From contig NZ_BBJH01000006.1 of NCBI RefSeq assembly GCF_000739775.1, positions 248,001 through 312,000 of the forward strand: a stretch of DNA of 64,000 nt. Reading direction: 5' to 3'. The first letter of the stretch is position 1. Each line of letters opens with the position of its first letter. Made by a program: the position numbers and the translations under genes. This document shows, in pieces, positions 39,194 to 48,365 of this stretch. The DNA is from Paraburkholderia heleia NBRC 101817 (lineage in GTDB: Bacteria > Pseudomonadota > Gammaproteobacteria > Burkholderiales > Burkholderiaceae). The notes beneath the pieces were generated by a model that did not search any database, had not been told where the DNA came from, and was given only the letters and a program-made list of their open reading frames with translations.

Positions 39194-39982
39194 CTACATG
39201 GCTTCGCGATACCGCGCCGCGGGCTGGGACTGTCCGAAGTTCGCGAACATGGCGGCGCGTGCGGCTTCGTAATCGTCCCACTGCTGTGCGTCGGGCAGCG
39301 GCGGGATCGTCACCGTCTCGCGCCGGTCGAAGCCCACGAGCGCCGCATCGACGAGATCGTCCACTTCCATCACGGCCGGCAATGCATTCACGTCCTTGCC
39401 CGAGCGCGCCCAGATTTCGGTGCGCGTGGCGCCGGGCACGACGGCCTGCACGTACACGCCCTTGCCGCCGAGTTCCAGATTCAGCGACTGCGAGAAATAC
39501 AGCACGAACGCCTTCGTCGCGCCGTACACGCTCGAACGAAACTCGGGTGCGAGGCCGATGACGGAACCGATATTGACGATCGCCCCCTTGCCTTCGCGCG
39601 CAAACCGCGGCGCGACCGCGGCGGCGAGGCGCGCGAGCGCCGTGACGTTCAGACCGATGAGGCCGGCGACGGCGTCCGGGCCCTGCTCGACGAACGTGCC
39701 CGGCAGGCTCGCACCCGCGTTATTGATGAGCACACCGATGCGTGTGTCGTCGGCGAGTCTCGCCTCCAGAGGCGCAAGGTCGGCGTGCGAAGCCAGATCG
39801 GCTCGAACGACTTCCACGTTCACGCCGTCGCGCTCGCGCAGGCGCGCAGCGAGCGCTTCCATGCGGGCGCGATCGCGCGCCACCAGCACGAGGTCATGGC
39901 CTCGCCTGGCGAAACGGTCGGCGTAGACGGCGCCGATGCCCGTGGACGCGCCGGTGATCAGGACAACAGATTTATCAGACAT
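39194..39982 (-). CDS. Short-chain dehydrogenase/reductase under TetR control
   Basis: This 262-residue classical SDR has the cofactor motif TGASTGIGAVYADRF (residues 11-25), NNAGAS, a catalytic Ser in NIGSVIGLAPEF and the YGATK tetrad (Tyr/Lys). An arginine after the cofactor glycines (VARDRARM) suggests NADP(H). Substrate unknown. AAGGAG eight bases before the ATG supports the start. The palindromic operator at 40005-40030 lies only 22 bases upstream of the start codon, so the divergent TetR protein should repress it directly. Confidence 0.9.
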   Translation of the reverse strand: MSDKSVVLITGASTGIGAVYADRFARRGHDLVLVARDRARMEALAARLRERDGVNVEVVRADLASHADLAPLEARLADDTRIGVLINNAGASLPGTFVEQGPDAVAGLIGLNVTALARLAAAVAPRFAREGKGAIVNIGSVIGLAPEFRSSVYGATKAFVLYFSQSLNLELGGKGVYVQAVVPGATRTEIWARSGKDVNALPAVMEVDDLVDAALVGFDRRETVTIPPLPDAQQWDDYEAARAAMFANFGQSQPAARYREAM

Positions 39983-40004
39983 CGAAACTTCTCCTTGGAA
40001 TTCC

Positions 40005-40057
40005 GTTTACATGATAATCGTCATGTAAACTGAATCATGATGATCATCATGTATAAT
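40005..40057. promoter_or_regulatory. Tandem palindromic TetR operators and tetR promoter
   Basis: GTTTACATGA-TAATCG-TCATGTAAAC (40005-40030) is a perfect inverted repeat. Ten bases after its core, CATGATGATCATCATG (40036-40051) is a perfect 16-base palindrome. The two 16-base cores, CATGATAATCGTCATG and CATGATGATCATCATG, match at 14 positions and are spaced 26 bases apart. The second abuts a consensus TATAAT (40052-40057) for tetR. Confidence 0.8.
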
Positions 40058-40091
40058 GTCAAGCATCGAACGATGGAAAGCGGAGAGGACA

Positions 40092-40649
40092 ATGAGGGTC
40101 AGTCGCGAACAGGTGGAAGTGAATCGTCAGCGGATCCTGCAAGCCGCCGGCCGGCTGTTTCGCGAGCACGGCTACGATGCGGTGACCGTCGCGGACGTGA
40201 TGAGCGCTGCTGGTCTGACGCACGGCGGCTTCTACGGCTATTTCAAGTCGAAGGACGAGTTGATTGCGCAAACGCTCGCCCACGTCGTTGCACAGGGCGA
40301 AGGCGGCGATTCCGATCTGGCGCGCTATGCCTCGCGCTACCTCAGCGCCGCGCATCGCAACAATGTGGCGGACGGGTGTCCAACGGCGGCGCTCGCCGCC
40401 GAAACCGCGCGGCAAACGCCCGAAGCCCGCGCCGTCATGGCAGCCGGTCTGGCGCGTCAGATCGAGCGCCTGAGCGGGGGCATGAACGGCGTCGGCGCCG
40501 CAGCGGCGCGCCAGGCGGCGATTGGCAGCTGGGCCGCGATGGTGGGTGCGGTCGTGCTTGCGCGGCTGTGCGACGACCCCGCGCTATCGGACGAGATCCT
40601 CGAGTCCACGCGCAGGTGGATTGGCGAGCGTGCCGCGCCGCGGGACTGA
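40092..40649 (+). CDS. TetR-family transcriptional repressor
   Basis: This 185-residue regulator has an N-terminal TetR helix-turn-helix (RQRILQAAGRLFREHGYDAVTVADVMSAAGLTHGGFYGYFKSK) at about residues 9-51. The C-terminal ligand domain is of the type with CPTAALAAETAR. It is divergent from the SDR gene and should bind the two palindromes between them, repressing both. The second palindrome overlaps its own promoter. The ATG at 40092 is chosen over one at 40056 because GGAGAGGAC precedes it and the shorter protein starts at the usual distance from the HTH; 40056 also lies inside the -10 box. Confidence 0.92.
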   Translation: MRVSREQVEVNRQRILQAAGRLFREHGYDAVTVADVMSAAGLTHGGFYGYFKSKDELIAQTLAHVVAQGEGGDSDLARYASRYLSAAHRNNVADGCPTAALAAETARQTPEARAVMAAGLARQIERLSGGMNGVGAAAARQAAIGSWAAMVGAVVLARLCDDPALSDEILESTRRWIGERAAPRD

Positions 40650-40700
40650 AACTGAACGTGGGCGTTTTGGGTGCTATCTACGCAGACGGCAAATGAATCA

Positions 40701-40731
40701 GCCCGCGATGCGCCTTCGCGCAGTCGCGGGC
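40701..40731. terminator. Bidirectional terminator hairpin
   Basis: GCCCGCGATGCGC and GCGCAGTCGCGGGC form a near-perfect 13-base stem with a CTTC loop and one bulged G. It lies between the convergent tetR (ends 40649) and DUF4148 (ends 40778) genes. No long T tract is present. Confidence 0.6.
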
Positions 40732-40777
40732 CGATATTCATCATGCGGCATGAATCGGCTTCGTGCCGCCGTAAACC

Positions 40778-41113
40778 TCAATGTGCGTTATAGATCGGCG
40801 GCGAATAGCTGCTTACCGCGCCATCGGTACGCCAACCGCTTTGCGACGAGCCGCTCGTGGCCGGGCCATAACCGGTTGCCTGCGCAACGGGCGCACCGCC
40901 TTGCGCATTCACGCGGGCCTGGGCTTGCTGCAGATCGGCGGGATAATAAAGGTCGTTCGCCGAAGGACGATAACCCGCGGCTTCGAGCTGCACCAGCTCG
41001 CTGCGCACCTGGGCATGCGTTACAGGACCATTGCTGCCTTGCGACTGTGCAAACGAAATGGCCGGCGCTGCAAGCACGGCAGCGATCGCAACGGCCTTGA
41101 TGAGCGTTCTCAT
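40778..41113 (-). CDS. DUF4148-family exported protein
   Basis: This 111-residue protein has a signal peptide cleaved after ISFAQ. The DUF4148 core follows (THAQVRSELVQLEAAGYRPSANDLYYPADLQQAQARV), with a short Gly/Ser/Pro tail. The family is abundant in Burkholderiaceae, is periplasmic, and has no known function. GGAGG six bases before the ATG supports the start. Confidence 0.9.
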   Translation of the reverse strand: MRTLIKAVAIAAVLAAPAISFAQSQGSNGPVTHAQVRSELVQLEAAGYRPSANDLYYPADLQQAQARVNAQGGAPVAQATGYGPATSGSSQSGWRTDGAVSSYSPPIYNAH

Positions 41114-41375
41114 GACTAACCTCCAGTAACTTGATCGAATCGGCGCAGCGGCTTGTCTGCATCCGTTGAGTAGAAGTCTAGGAACGTTGGCCTTGCGAAT
41201 AAATGCTGCAAAAGCGAATTGACTATTCCCGCAACGCAGCTAATCGGCTTTCATTGCTTCAATGCATAAGCTTCTATGCGGATGGAATATGGAACAGATG
41301 GGCAACGCATTGTGCCACTCTGATGCATGATAGGGGCTCTTCCGAATCTTCCGGGTTTTCGATAAGGGGGCAGCA

Positions 41376-42770
41376 ATGGCGACGTGGCAACCGGACCCGA
41401 CCTTCTACCCGTCTGCACGCATGGCAGGCGAAGCCCCGCCGGAGACACTGGCCTACGTGGCCAGCTTCGACCCCACGCGCAGCGTGCCCGATTCGCTCGA
41501 CGTGGTCGATCTGGACCCCCGCTCGCCGGAATTCGGGCGCATCGTGCACCGGCTGGCCATGCCCAACGTCGGCGACGAGCTCCACCATTTCGGCTGGAAT
41601 GCCTGCAGTTCGTGCCTGTGTCCCAACGCCCCGCATGCGCATACCGAGCGACGCTATCTCATCGTTCCCGGACTGCGCTCCTCACGCATTCATATTGTCG
41701 ACACAAAACCAGACGCGCGCCGCCCGCATATCGCGCGCGTGCACGAGCCCGAGAGCGTCGCGCGGCGCGCGGGCTATACGCGCCCGCACACCGTGCATTG
41801 CGGGCCGGATGGCATTTATGTGACGTCGCTTGCGAACGCACAGGGCGAGGCGCCCGGCGGCGTCTTCCTGATGGACCACGAGAGTTTCGATATTCTCGGC
41901 CAGTGGGAAATCGACCGTGGCCCGCAACAACTCGCCTACGACGGCTGGTGGCACCTCGGCTACGACACGTTCGTGACGAGCGAGTGGGGGCTGCCCGCGA
42001 CCTTCGAGAACGGCCTCGTGCCCGAGGTCCTGCTCGGCGGCCAGTATGGCCATCGCCTGCACTTCTGGGATCTGCACACGCGCCGGCACAAGCAGGTGCT
42101 CGACTTCGGCGCGGAAAACCAGCTCGTGTTCGAACTGCGCCCCGCGCACAACCCCACGCGCCCCTACGGTTTCGTGAACTCCGTGATCAGCCTGAAGGAC
42201 CTCTCGGCCTCGATCTGGCAGTGGTATCTCGACGGCGGCCAGTGGGCCGCACGCAAGATCATCGAAATTCCGGCCGAGCCGGCCGATCCCGAGCATCTGC
42301 CGCCCGTGCTCAAGGGATTCGCGGCCGTGCCGCCGCTCGTCACCGATATCGCGCTCTCGCTCGACGACCGCTATCTCTACGCGGCGTGCTGGGGAACGGG
42401 CGATTTGCGCCAGTACGATGTGTCGGACCCCGAACATGCGCGCCTGACGGGTTGCGTGCGCATCGGCGGTATCGCTGCGCGCGCCGCGCATCCCTTCGCG
42501 CCTGAGCGCGCGCTCAACGGCGGCCCGCAAATGGTGGAAGTGAGCCGCGACGGCCGGCGTGTTTATTTCAGCAACTCGCTTTATGGTGCAATCGACGCGC
42601 AGTTCTACCCCGAAGGCATCGACGGCTGGATGGTGAAACTCGACGCCGCGCCCGAAGGTGGCCTCGCATTCGACGAGCGCTTCTTCGTCGAATGGCCGAA
42701 GTCGCACCGGCCGCACCAGATCCGGCTCGAAGGCGGCGATGGCTCGTCCGATTCGTACTGCTACCCATAA
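41376..42770 (+). CDS. SBP56-family protein (methanethiol oxidase-like)
   Basis: This 464-residue protein belongs to the selenium-binding protein 56 family, several bacterial members of which are copper-dependent methanethiol oxidases. Family landmarks are ETLAYVASFD, DELHHFGWNACSSCL with the conserved cysteine pair, RPHTVHCGPDGIYVTSLAN, and a beta-propeller with histidines (GYGHRLHFWDL-like YGHRLHFWDLH, RPHQIRLEGGD). No signal peptide is present. GATAAGGGGG precedes the start. A membrane protein gene follows after 14 bases, while the SCO1/MauG-type maturation genes often linked to mtoX are not here, so enzymatic role is uncertain. Confidence 0.88.
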   Translation: MATWQPDPTFYPSARMAGEAPPETLAYVASFDPTRSVPDSLDVVDLDPRSPEFGRIVHRLAMPNVGDELHHFGWNACSSCLCPNAPHAHTERRYLIVPGLRSSRIHIVDTKPDARRPHIARVHEPESVARRAGYTRPHTVHCGPDGIYVTSLANAQGEAPGGVFLMDHESFDILGQWEIDRGPQQLAYDGWWHLGYDTFVTSEWGLPATFENGLVPEVLLGGQYGHRLHFWDLHTRRHKQVLDFGAENQLVFELRPAHNPTRPYGFVNSVISLKDLSASIWQWYLDGGQWAARKIIEIPAEPADPEHLPPVLKGFAAVPPLVTDIALSLDDRYLYAACWGTGDLRQYDVSDPEHARLTGCVRIGGIAARAAHPFAPERALNGGPQMVEVSRDGRRVYFSNSLYGAIDAQFYPEGIDGWMVKLDAAPEGGLAFDERFFVEWPKSHRPHQIRLEGGDGSSDSYCYP

Positions 42771-42784
42771 GCGCGGAGCATGAC

Positions 42785-43426
42785 ATGGAGGAAGTCTTCG
42801 CCGCACACTGGGGTGCCTGGGCAGCCGTGGTGGGCAGCGGCGTCTTTCACGGCGTGAATCCGGCGATGGGCTGGCTCTTCGCGACCGCGCTCGGCTTGCA
42901 GCGCGGGAGCCGCACGGCGCTGCTGCTCGCCTTGCCGCCCATCGCGCTCGGTCACGCCGCCTCCATTCTGCTGTTCACGAGTTCCACCGCGGCGCTGGGC
43001 ACGCATCTGCCGGGCGCTGCGCTGCACGCTAGCCTGGGCGCGCTCCTGATCGCGTGGGCCGCGTGGCAGTACGCGTATGGCCACCGGCACCGCGTGCGCG
43101 TGGGGATGACCGTGGGCTTTGCCGGGCTCGCGGCGTGGTCTGCCTTGATGGCCACCTTGCACGGCGCGGGACTCATGCTGATGCCCGCCATGCTGCCGCT
43201 GTGCGGTGGAGCAGGCGGCGCAGCGGGCCTTGCGAACCCGCTCGCGCTTTCGTTTGCGTTCACCGCACTGCATACCGTCACCATGCTCGCCACCACGGCC
43301 ATCATCGCGCTGCTCGCCTACGAATATCTCGGTCTTGGCGTGCTGCGGCGAGGCTGGATCAACTTCGACTGGCTCTGGCGCGGGGCGCTCGTGGCGACCG
43401 GGACATTGATGATCGCAACGGCGTGA
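42785..43426 (+). CDS. Polytopic membrane protein linked to the SBP56 gene
   Basis: This 213-residue protein has six hydrophobic segments and several conserved-looking histidines (SGVFHGVNPAMGWLFA, IALGHAASILL, ATLHGAGLMLMP, TALHTVTMLA). I do not recognise the family with certainty. Histidines within helices are reminiscent of metal or small-molecule permeases such as HupE/UreJ-like proteins, but this is only resemblance. GGAG six bases upstream and the 14-base gap to the SBP56 gene indicate co-translation, so it may transport metal or substrate for that protein. It ends 9 bases from a convergent SDR gene. Confidence 0.75.
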   Translation: MEEVFAAHWGAWAAVVGSGVFHGVNPAMGWLFATALGLQRGSRTALLLALPPIALGHAASILLFTSSTAALGTHLPGAALHASLGALLIAWAAWQYAYGHRHRVRVGMTVGFAGLAAWSALMATLHGAGLMLMPAMLPLCGGAGGAAGLANPLALSFAFTALHTVTMLATTAIIALLAYEYLGLGVLRRGWINFDWLWRGALVATGTLMIATA

Positions 43427-43435
43427 GCCGCCAGC

Positions 43436-44296
43436 TCAACTCCCCGCCGGATAATCGGTGCCGAGGCTCAACTCGCGCCACGCCTCGATATCGGCAAGCG
43501 CCGCGCGCAGGCGGTTCGCCACCGCCTCCACGCCGAACGCGCCCAGCACGAGATGCCGCGGCGGCTTTTCCGTTTCCGTGATGCGGATCATCGCCTGCGC
43601 CGCGCGCACCGGGTCGCCCGGCTGATGGCCGCTGCCTTGCGCCGTGCGCTGCATACGCGCGCCCGCCGTTTCGGCGTAATCGTCGATACGGCTCGGCGTC
43701 TGCACGAGCGAGCGGCCTGCCCAGTCCGTGCGAAACGGCCCCGGCTCCACGCAGGTCACCTTGATGCCTAGCGGGCCGACTTCCGTCAGCAGCGAATCGG
43801 AGAATCCCTCCACGGCGTGTTTCGAGGCCGCATAGTAGCCGGAACCCGGAAAGCCCGCGAGCCCCGCCACCGACGTAATGTTGATGACGTGGCCCTTGCG
43901 GCGTGCACGCATGCCCGGCAGCACCGCGCGCGTGAGCGCGAACAGGCCGAACGCGTTGGCATCGAACTGCGCGCGGATCTCGCGTTCGTCGCCCTCCTCG
44001 ATCGAACTCTGATAGCCATAACCCGCATTGTTGACGAGCACGTCGATCGCGCCGAACTGCTTTTGCGCGGCCGCGACGGCGGCGTCGATCTGCGCCGCGT
44101 CGGTCACGTCGAGCGAGACGGGCAGCAGGCGATCGCCGGCCTCGGGGGCGAGATCGTCGAGCGACGCCTTGTTGCGCGCGGTCGCGACACAGCGCCAGCC
44201 GCGCGCGAGCACCGCACGGGCAAGCTCGCGGCCAAAGCCGGTCGAACAGCCGGTCACGAACCAGACCGGCGACGCATTCGGGGAATCAACGGACAT
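43436..44296 (-). CDS. Short-chain dehydrogenase/reductase
   Basis: This 286-residue classical SDR has VTGCSTGFGRELARAVL at the cofactor site, NNAGYGYQSS, the catalytic Ser in NITSVAGLAGF and YAASKHAVEGF (Tyr and Lys). The sequence resembles the 17-beta-HSD/retinol type subgroup seen in many bacterial genomes. A following ATARNKAS suggests NADPH. Substrate unknown. GGAGG seven bases before the ATG supports the start. It is divergent from the nitroreductase gene. Confidence 0.9.
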   Translation of the reverse strand: MSVDSPNASPVWFVTGCSTGFGRELARAVLARGWRCVATARNKASLDDLAPEAGDRLLPVSLDVTDAAQIDAAVAAAQKQFGAIDVLVNNAGYGYQSSIEEGDEREIRAQFDANAFGLFALTRAVLPGMRARRKGHVINITSVAGLAGFPGSGYYAASKHAVEGFSDSLLTEVGPLGIKVTCVEPGPFRTDWAGRSLVQTPSRIDDYAETAGARMQRTAQGSGHQPGDPVRAAQAMIRITETEKPPRHLVLGAFGVEAVANRLRAALADIEAWRELSLGTDYPAGS

Positions 44297-44597
44297 GGGA
44301 CGGCCTCCGGGAAGAAGCGGCAGACAAGGCTGCCGAAGACAGGGGAAAGCGGAAGATGGCGCCGCCGCACGAAGCGGGTCGTTGTGAGGTGGCTGAGCCC
44401 GTTCGAACGCGTGCGCAGCCTCCGATGATACCGGTCACGCGCAAACTCTGCTGGCGCGCCCCTGAGCCTGTGCCCCTTGCCTGCCCCGTTGAACGCCTGT
44501 GCCAATCGCCCGAGCCATGTACCATACGGCGTCTGGCGCGGCGATCGATTGCGGCGCGCCATGAATCAACTGTCACCTGTCACGGAGAAGAAACCCG
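44297..44597. other. Intergenic region between divergent SDR and nitroreductase genes
   Basis: This stretch of 301 bases should hold both promoters. I see no clear dyad, repeat or small gene. Confidence 0.5.
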
Positions 44598-45455
44598 ATG
44601 TCCAACGTCACCACGCCCGCACGACCCGCTGCCGATCACGCCGATGCCGTGCGCGCCCTCGAGGCGCGCTACGGTACGCCGTGGTCCGCGCCGCTGCCGG
44701 CCTGGAACGATACGCTCGACACGCTGCTCGCGCACCGCTCGGTGCGCAACTACGCGGACCGTCCGCTGCCCGACGGCACGCTCGAAACGTTGATCGCCGC
44801 GGCGCAGTCGGCCTCGACCTCGTCGAACCTGCAAACGTGGAGCGTGGTTGCCATCGAAAACCCCGCACGCAAGGCGCGCCTCGCCGAACTTGCGGGCGGC
44901 CAGTCGCACGTTCGCGCCGCGCCGCTCTTTCTCGTATGGCTCGCAGACCTCTCGCGCCTCGAAGCGGCCGGCGCCCGCAGCGGGGCGAGCGTCGAAGGTC
45001 TGCATTACATGGAGACACTGGTCGTCGGCATGATCGACGCGGCGCTCGCCGCGCAAAACGCCGTCGTCGCGCTCGAATCGCTCGGCATGAGCGCCGTGTA
45101 TATCGGCGGCATCCGCAATCAGCCTGAGCAGGTGGCCGCGGAACTGGGTCTGCCGCCGCGCGTGCTCCCCGTGTTCGGTCTGTGCGTGGGCTATCCCGAC
45201 GAAACACGCCCCGCCGACGTGAAGCCGCGCTTGCCGCAGGAAGCCGTGCTCCATCGCGAGCAATACGATGCGCCTTCGCAGGCGGCCGCCATTGCCCGGT
45301 ACGACGAAATCATGGGCGGCTTTCAGACCGCCCAGGGGTTGAGCGCGGCGGGCTGGACCGTGCGTTCGCTCGCGCGCTGGCGCAGCCGCGAGTCGCTGCA
45401 CGGCCGCGACCGCCTGCGCGACGCGCTGGGCGCGCTCGGCTTCGAGCTGCGCTGA
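44598..45455 (+). CDS. NADPH-dependent nitroreductase-family oxidoreductase
   Basis: This 285-residue flavoprotein has the FMN-binding start HRSVRNYADRPLPDGTLE and ASTSSNLQTWSVVAI. The dimer/flavin segment is SLGMSAVYIGGIRNQPEQV, with LPVFGLCVGYPDE near the end. This is the NfsA/Frp type, which reduces nitro compounds, quinones or flavins with NADPH. GGAG lies ten bases before the ATG. It is followed after 65 bases by a ketopantoate-reductase-like gene in the same direction. Confidence 0.9.
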   Translation: MSNVTTPARPAADHADAVRALEARYGTPWSAPLPAWNDTLDTLLAHRSVRNYADRPLPDGTLETLIAAAQSASTSSNLQTWSVVAIENPARKARLAELAGGQSHVRAAPLFLVWLADLSRLEAAGARSGASVEGLHYMETLVVGMIDAALAAQNAVVALESLGMSAVYIGGIRNQPEQVAAELGLPPRVLPVFGLCVGYPDETRPADVKPRLPQEAVLHREQYDAPSQAAAIARYDEIMGGFQTAQGLSAAGWTVRSLARWRSRESLHGRDRLRDALGALGFELR

Positions 45456-45520
45456 ACGCACCGGCACGCCGCGGAACATTTCGGGGAACGAAGTACGTAC
45501 GCCACCCAGGAGAAACGCAA

Positions 45521-46432
45521 ATGAAAGTCGCCGTCATGGGCGCGGGCGCAGTAGGCTGCTTTTACGGCGGCATGCTCGCGCGCGCGGGACACGATGTGGT
45601 CCTGATCGGCCGGCCCCAGCATGTCGAGGCCATTACGCGCGAGGGGCTGCGCCTCGAAGCGCAGCAGTTCGACGAGCGCATCGGCGCGCCGCACCTCGCG
45701 GCCAGCACCGAAGCCGCCGCCGTGGCGGGCGCGGACCTCGTGCTGTTCTGCGTGAAGTCGACCGATACCGAAAACGCGGGCGCCGCGATCAAACCGCATC
45801 TGGGCGCCGACACGCTCGTGCTCACGCTGCAGAACGGCGCGGACAACGCAGAGCGTCTGCGCACCGTGATCCCGCAGGACGTGGCGGCCGCCGTCGTCTA
45901 TGTCGCCACGGAAATGGCGGGGCCCGGCCACGTACGCCATCACGGCCGCGGCGAACTGGTGATCGAGCCTTCGCGCGCGAGCGACGCCGTTGCGCGCACG
46001 CTCATCGACGCGGGCGTGCCCACGGAAATCTCGCCCAATGTGCGCGGCGCGCTCTGGGCGAAGCTGATCGTAAACTGCGCGTACAACGCGCTCTCGGCGA
46101 TCGCGCAACTGCCCTATGGGCGTCTCGTGAAGGGTGCGGGCGTAAGCGACACGATGCGCGACATCGTGGGCGAATGCATGGCCGTCGCGCAGGCCGACGG
46201 CGTGACGCTGCCGCCGGACATGGACAGCGCGGTGACGCGTATCGCGCAGACCATGCCGGGCCAATACTCGTCGACGGCGCAGGATCTCGCGCGCGGCAAG
46301 CTCAGCGAGATCGATCACCTCAACGGCTATGTCGTGCAACGCGGCGCGGCGCTTGGCGTCCCCACGCCTGCGAACCGCATGCTGCAGACGCTCGTGCGGC
46401 TCATCGAGGACAAGGCGCGCGGCGCGATCTAG
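45521..46432 (+). CDS. 2-dehydropantoate 2-reductase family protein
   Basis: This 303-residue protein has the N-terminal NADP motif VMGAGAVGCFYGGMLARAGHDVVLIGR and VKSTDT (usual VKAxDT). The catalytic lysine is in GALWAKLIVNCAYNALSAI and the C-terminal helical domain ends with EIDHLNGYVVQRGAALGVPTPAN. This matches the ApbA/PanE family, which reduces ketopantoate to pantoate for CoA synthesis. Because family paralogues act on other 2-oxoacids, PanE itself is not certain. AGGAG eight bases before ATG 45521 fixes the start. Confidence 0.88.
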   Translation: MKVAVMGAGAVGCFYGGMLARAGHDVVLIGRPQHVEAITREGLRLEAQQFDERIGAPHLAASTEAAAVAGADLVLFCVKSTDTENAGAAIKPHLGADTLVLTLQNGADNAERLRTVIPQDVAAAVVYVATEMAGPGHVRHHGRGELVIEPSRASDAVARTLIDAGVPTEISPNVRGALWAKLIVNCAYNALSAIAQLPYGRLVKGAGVSDTMRDIVGECMAVAQADGVTLPPDMDSAVTRIAQTMPGQYSSTAQDLARGKLSEIDHLNGYVVQRGAALGVPTPANRMLQTLVRLIEDKARGAI

Positions 46433-46452
46433 CGCGCGCCGCTCGTGCTGCG

Positions 46453-46902
46453 TCAGCGGTCGAACACGAGCAAGGTGGAAGTGGCGGACGCGTAGAGCTT
46501 GCCCTGCGCATCCGTGATGCTGGCCTCCGTGAAGGCCGCGCGGCGGCCGATGCTGAGCACGCGCCCTTCTGCGCGCACGGTGCCGGTGTCGGCCGTCATG
46601 GGCCGATGGTACGCGACCTTCAACTCCAGCGTGGTGTAGCCCTGATTTGCGCTCAGGCGCGAGTGCGCGGCGCACCCGCACGCGGAATCGAGCAGCGTGG
46701 CCGCATAACCGCCGTGCACCGTGCCGATGGGGTTGTATACGTGCAGACCGGGCGTGCCCTCGAACACGACGCGGCCCTCCTCGACTTCGACCAGCCTGAA
46801 GCCGAGCGTTTCGCCAATGGCCGGGCCACGGCTTCCATGCAGCAGGTGCTGCAACTGTTCGATGCCGGTCAGGCCGGCAGGCATTTCAGCAACGAGGTTC
46901 AT
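46453..46902 (-). CDS. PaaI-family hotdog thioesterase
   Basis: This 149-residue protein has the PaaI signature NPIGTVHGGYAATLLDSACG with the conserved HGG, and ELKVAYHRPMTADTG in the central strands. Enzymes of this type hydrolyse aryl-CoA thioesters. It lies just before the benzoyl-CoA pathway genes on the same strand, though its start (46902) is 150 bases downstream of the boxA stop. It could rescue CoA from stalled box intermediates. GGAGA eight bases before the ATG supports the start. Confidence 0.88.
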   Translation of the reverse strand: MNLVAEMPAGLTGIEQLQHLLHGSRGPAIGETLGFRLVEVEEGRVVFEGTPGLHVYNPIGTVHGGYAATLLDSACGCAAHSRLSANQGYTTLELKVAYHRPMTADTGTVRAEGRVLSIGRRAAFTEASITDAQGKLYASATSTLLVFDR

Positions 46903-47053
46903 CGAGGCAGTCTCCGTCTGCGGCGTGCGTCGGTTCGCGACTGGGCACGCCTGTGCGATTCGCCATCGTAACGTCTTTCGAACGATCGTGCTTAAATTAT
47001 CGCGAGCCTCGCCGCTGTTTCGATTCAGGCCTCGATTCATTGCACCGGACGTT

Positions 47054-48313
47054 TCAATACGTCTCGAGATGCAGGCGCCCTTCCCGCTTGAGACGCTCCC
47101 ACAACGCCTCCCAGCGCATGCCGTGCCTTTCGGCAATCTCCTGCAACGCCTGCAGCACGCCGTCTTCCATGCCCTTCAACCCGCAGACGTAGACATGCGT
47201 GTTGCCGTCCTTGAGCAGTTGGGCGACGTCCACGGCGCGCTCGCGCACGGCGTCCTGCACATAGTGCCGGGGCTGGCCCGGCGTGCGCGAGAAGGCAAGG
47301 TTCGTGTCGATGAAATCCTTCGGCAGATTCATCAGAGGTCCGAAGTAAGGCAATTCCTGCTGCGTGCGCGCGCCGAAAAAGAGCATGAGCTTGCCGGTCG
47401 CGCCCTTTAGCCTGCGGCGGCGGCGATATTCAGTCATCGCGCGCATGGGCGCCGAACCGGTGCCCGTGCAGATCATCAGCAGATGCGAGTTCGGATGATT
47501 CGGCATGAGGAAGGTATTGCCGAACGGCCCGATCACGGTCACCACTTCACCCTTCTTCAGATCGCAGAGATAGTTCGAGCACACGCCCGCGGTTGCATTG
47601 CCGCTGTGATCGCGCGTCACGCGCTTCACCGTGAGCGAAACGTTGTTGTAGCCGGGACGCTCGCCGTCGCGCGGGCTCGCAATCGAATACTGGCGCGCGT
47701 GATGGGCCCGGCCTTCCGGGGTCGCGCCCGGCGGCAGGATGCCGATGGACTGGCCTTCCAGCACCGGGAACGACATGGCGCCGAAGTCGAGCACGATGTG
47801 ATGGATGTCGCTTTCGGTGGCGTCCCCGGTGAGGCGATAGTTGCCGACCACCGTCGCCGTGGCGGGCGCCTTGTGCGTGTAGAGCTGGACATAGGGGCGC
47901 GCGGCCGACCACGGCGGCACGGTCGAGCCACGCACCATGTCGGAGCCGCCCACGGGCGCAGCGGCGCCATTTGGCAGCGCTTGCGCAACGCTCGCACCAT
48001 CGCCCGCTTCCGGTGCAACGACCGGCGCTTCCACCGATGGATTCTGCGCGGGCAATTCGTCCCACGCGTACTGTTCATCAATGGTGTACGTCTCGGCCTT
48101 GCGCACGTTGCGCCAGTTGTCGATCGCGCCGGTCGGGCACGGCGGCACGCAGGCCATGCAGGCGTTGCAGACGTCGGCTTTCACCACGTAGTTGGTGCCG
48201 TCGTGCGTGATCGCGTCGATGGGACACGTTTCCTCACACGTATTGCAGCGTATGCAGATTTCAGGATCGATCAGGTGTTGCCTGAGCATTTCCACGGGTA
48301 GCGGACCGTTCAT
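47054..48313 (-). CDS. boxA: Benzoyl-CoA 2,3-epoxidase reductase component BoxA
   Basis: This 419-residue flavo-iron-sulfur reductase passes electrons from NADPH to BoxB. Two 4Fe-4S clusters are encoded at the N terminus ([12 protein letters not shown] and [12 protein letters not shown]). A Pro/Ala-rich linker (about 90-150) follows, then a ferredoxin-NADP reductase module ([11 protein letters not shown] for [16 protein letters not shown] for [17 protein letters not shown] at the end). GGGAGA five bases before the ATG at 48313 sets the start. It is the last gene of boxC-boxB-boxA. Confidence 0.95.
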   Translation of the reverse strand: MNGPLPVEMLRQHLIDPEICIRCNTCEETCPIDAITHDGTNYVVKADVCNACMACVPPCPTGAIDNWRNVRKAETYTIDEQYAWDELPAQNPSVEAPVVAPEAGDGASVAQALPNGAAAPVGGSDMVRGSTVPPWSAARPYVQLYTHKAPATATVVGNYRLTGDATESDIHHIVLDFGAMSFPVLEGQSIGILPPGATPEGRAHHARQYSIASPRDGERPGYNNVSLTVKRVTRDHSGNATAGVCSNYLCDLKKGEVVTVIGPFGNTFLMPNHPNSHLLMICTGTGSAPMRAMTEYRRRRRLKGATGKLMLFFGARTQQELPYFGPLMNLPKDFIDTNLAFSRTPGQPRHYVQDAVRERAVDVAQLLKDGNTHVYVCGLKGMEDGVLQALQEIAERHGMRWEALWERLKREGRLHLETY

Positions 48314-48365
48314 GATTGTCTCCCACCGCGACGCGCCAACGCTGGCTGCGCGCCGCCGGCCCCCC

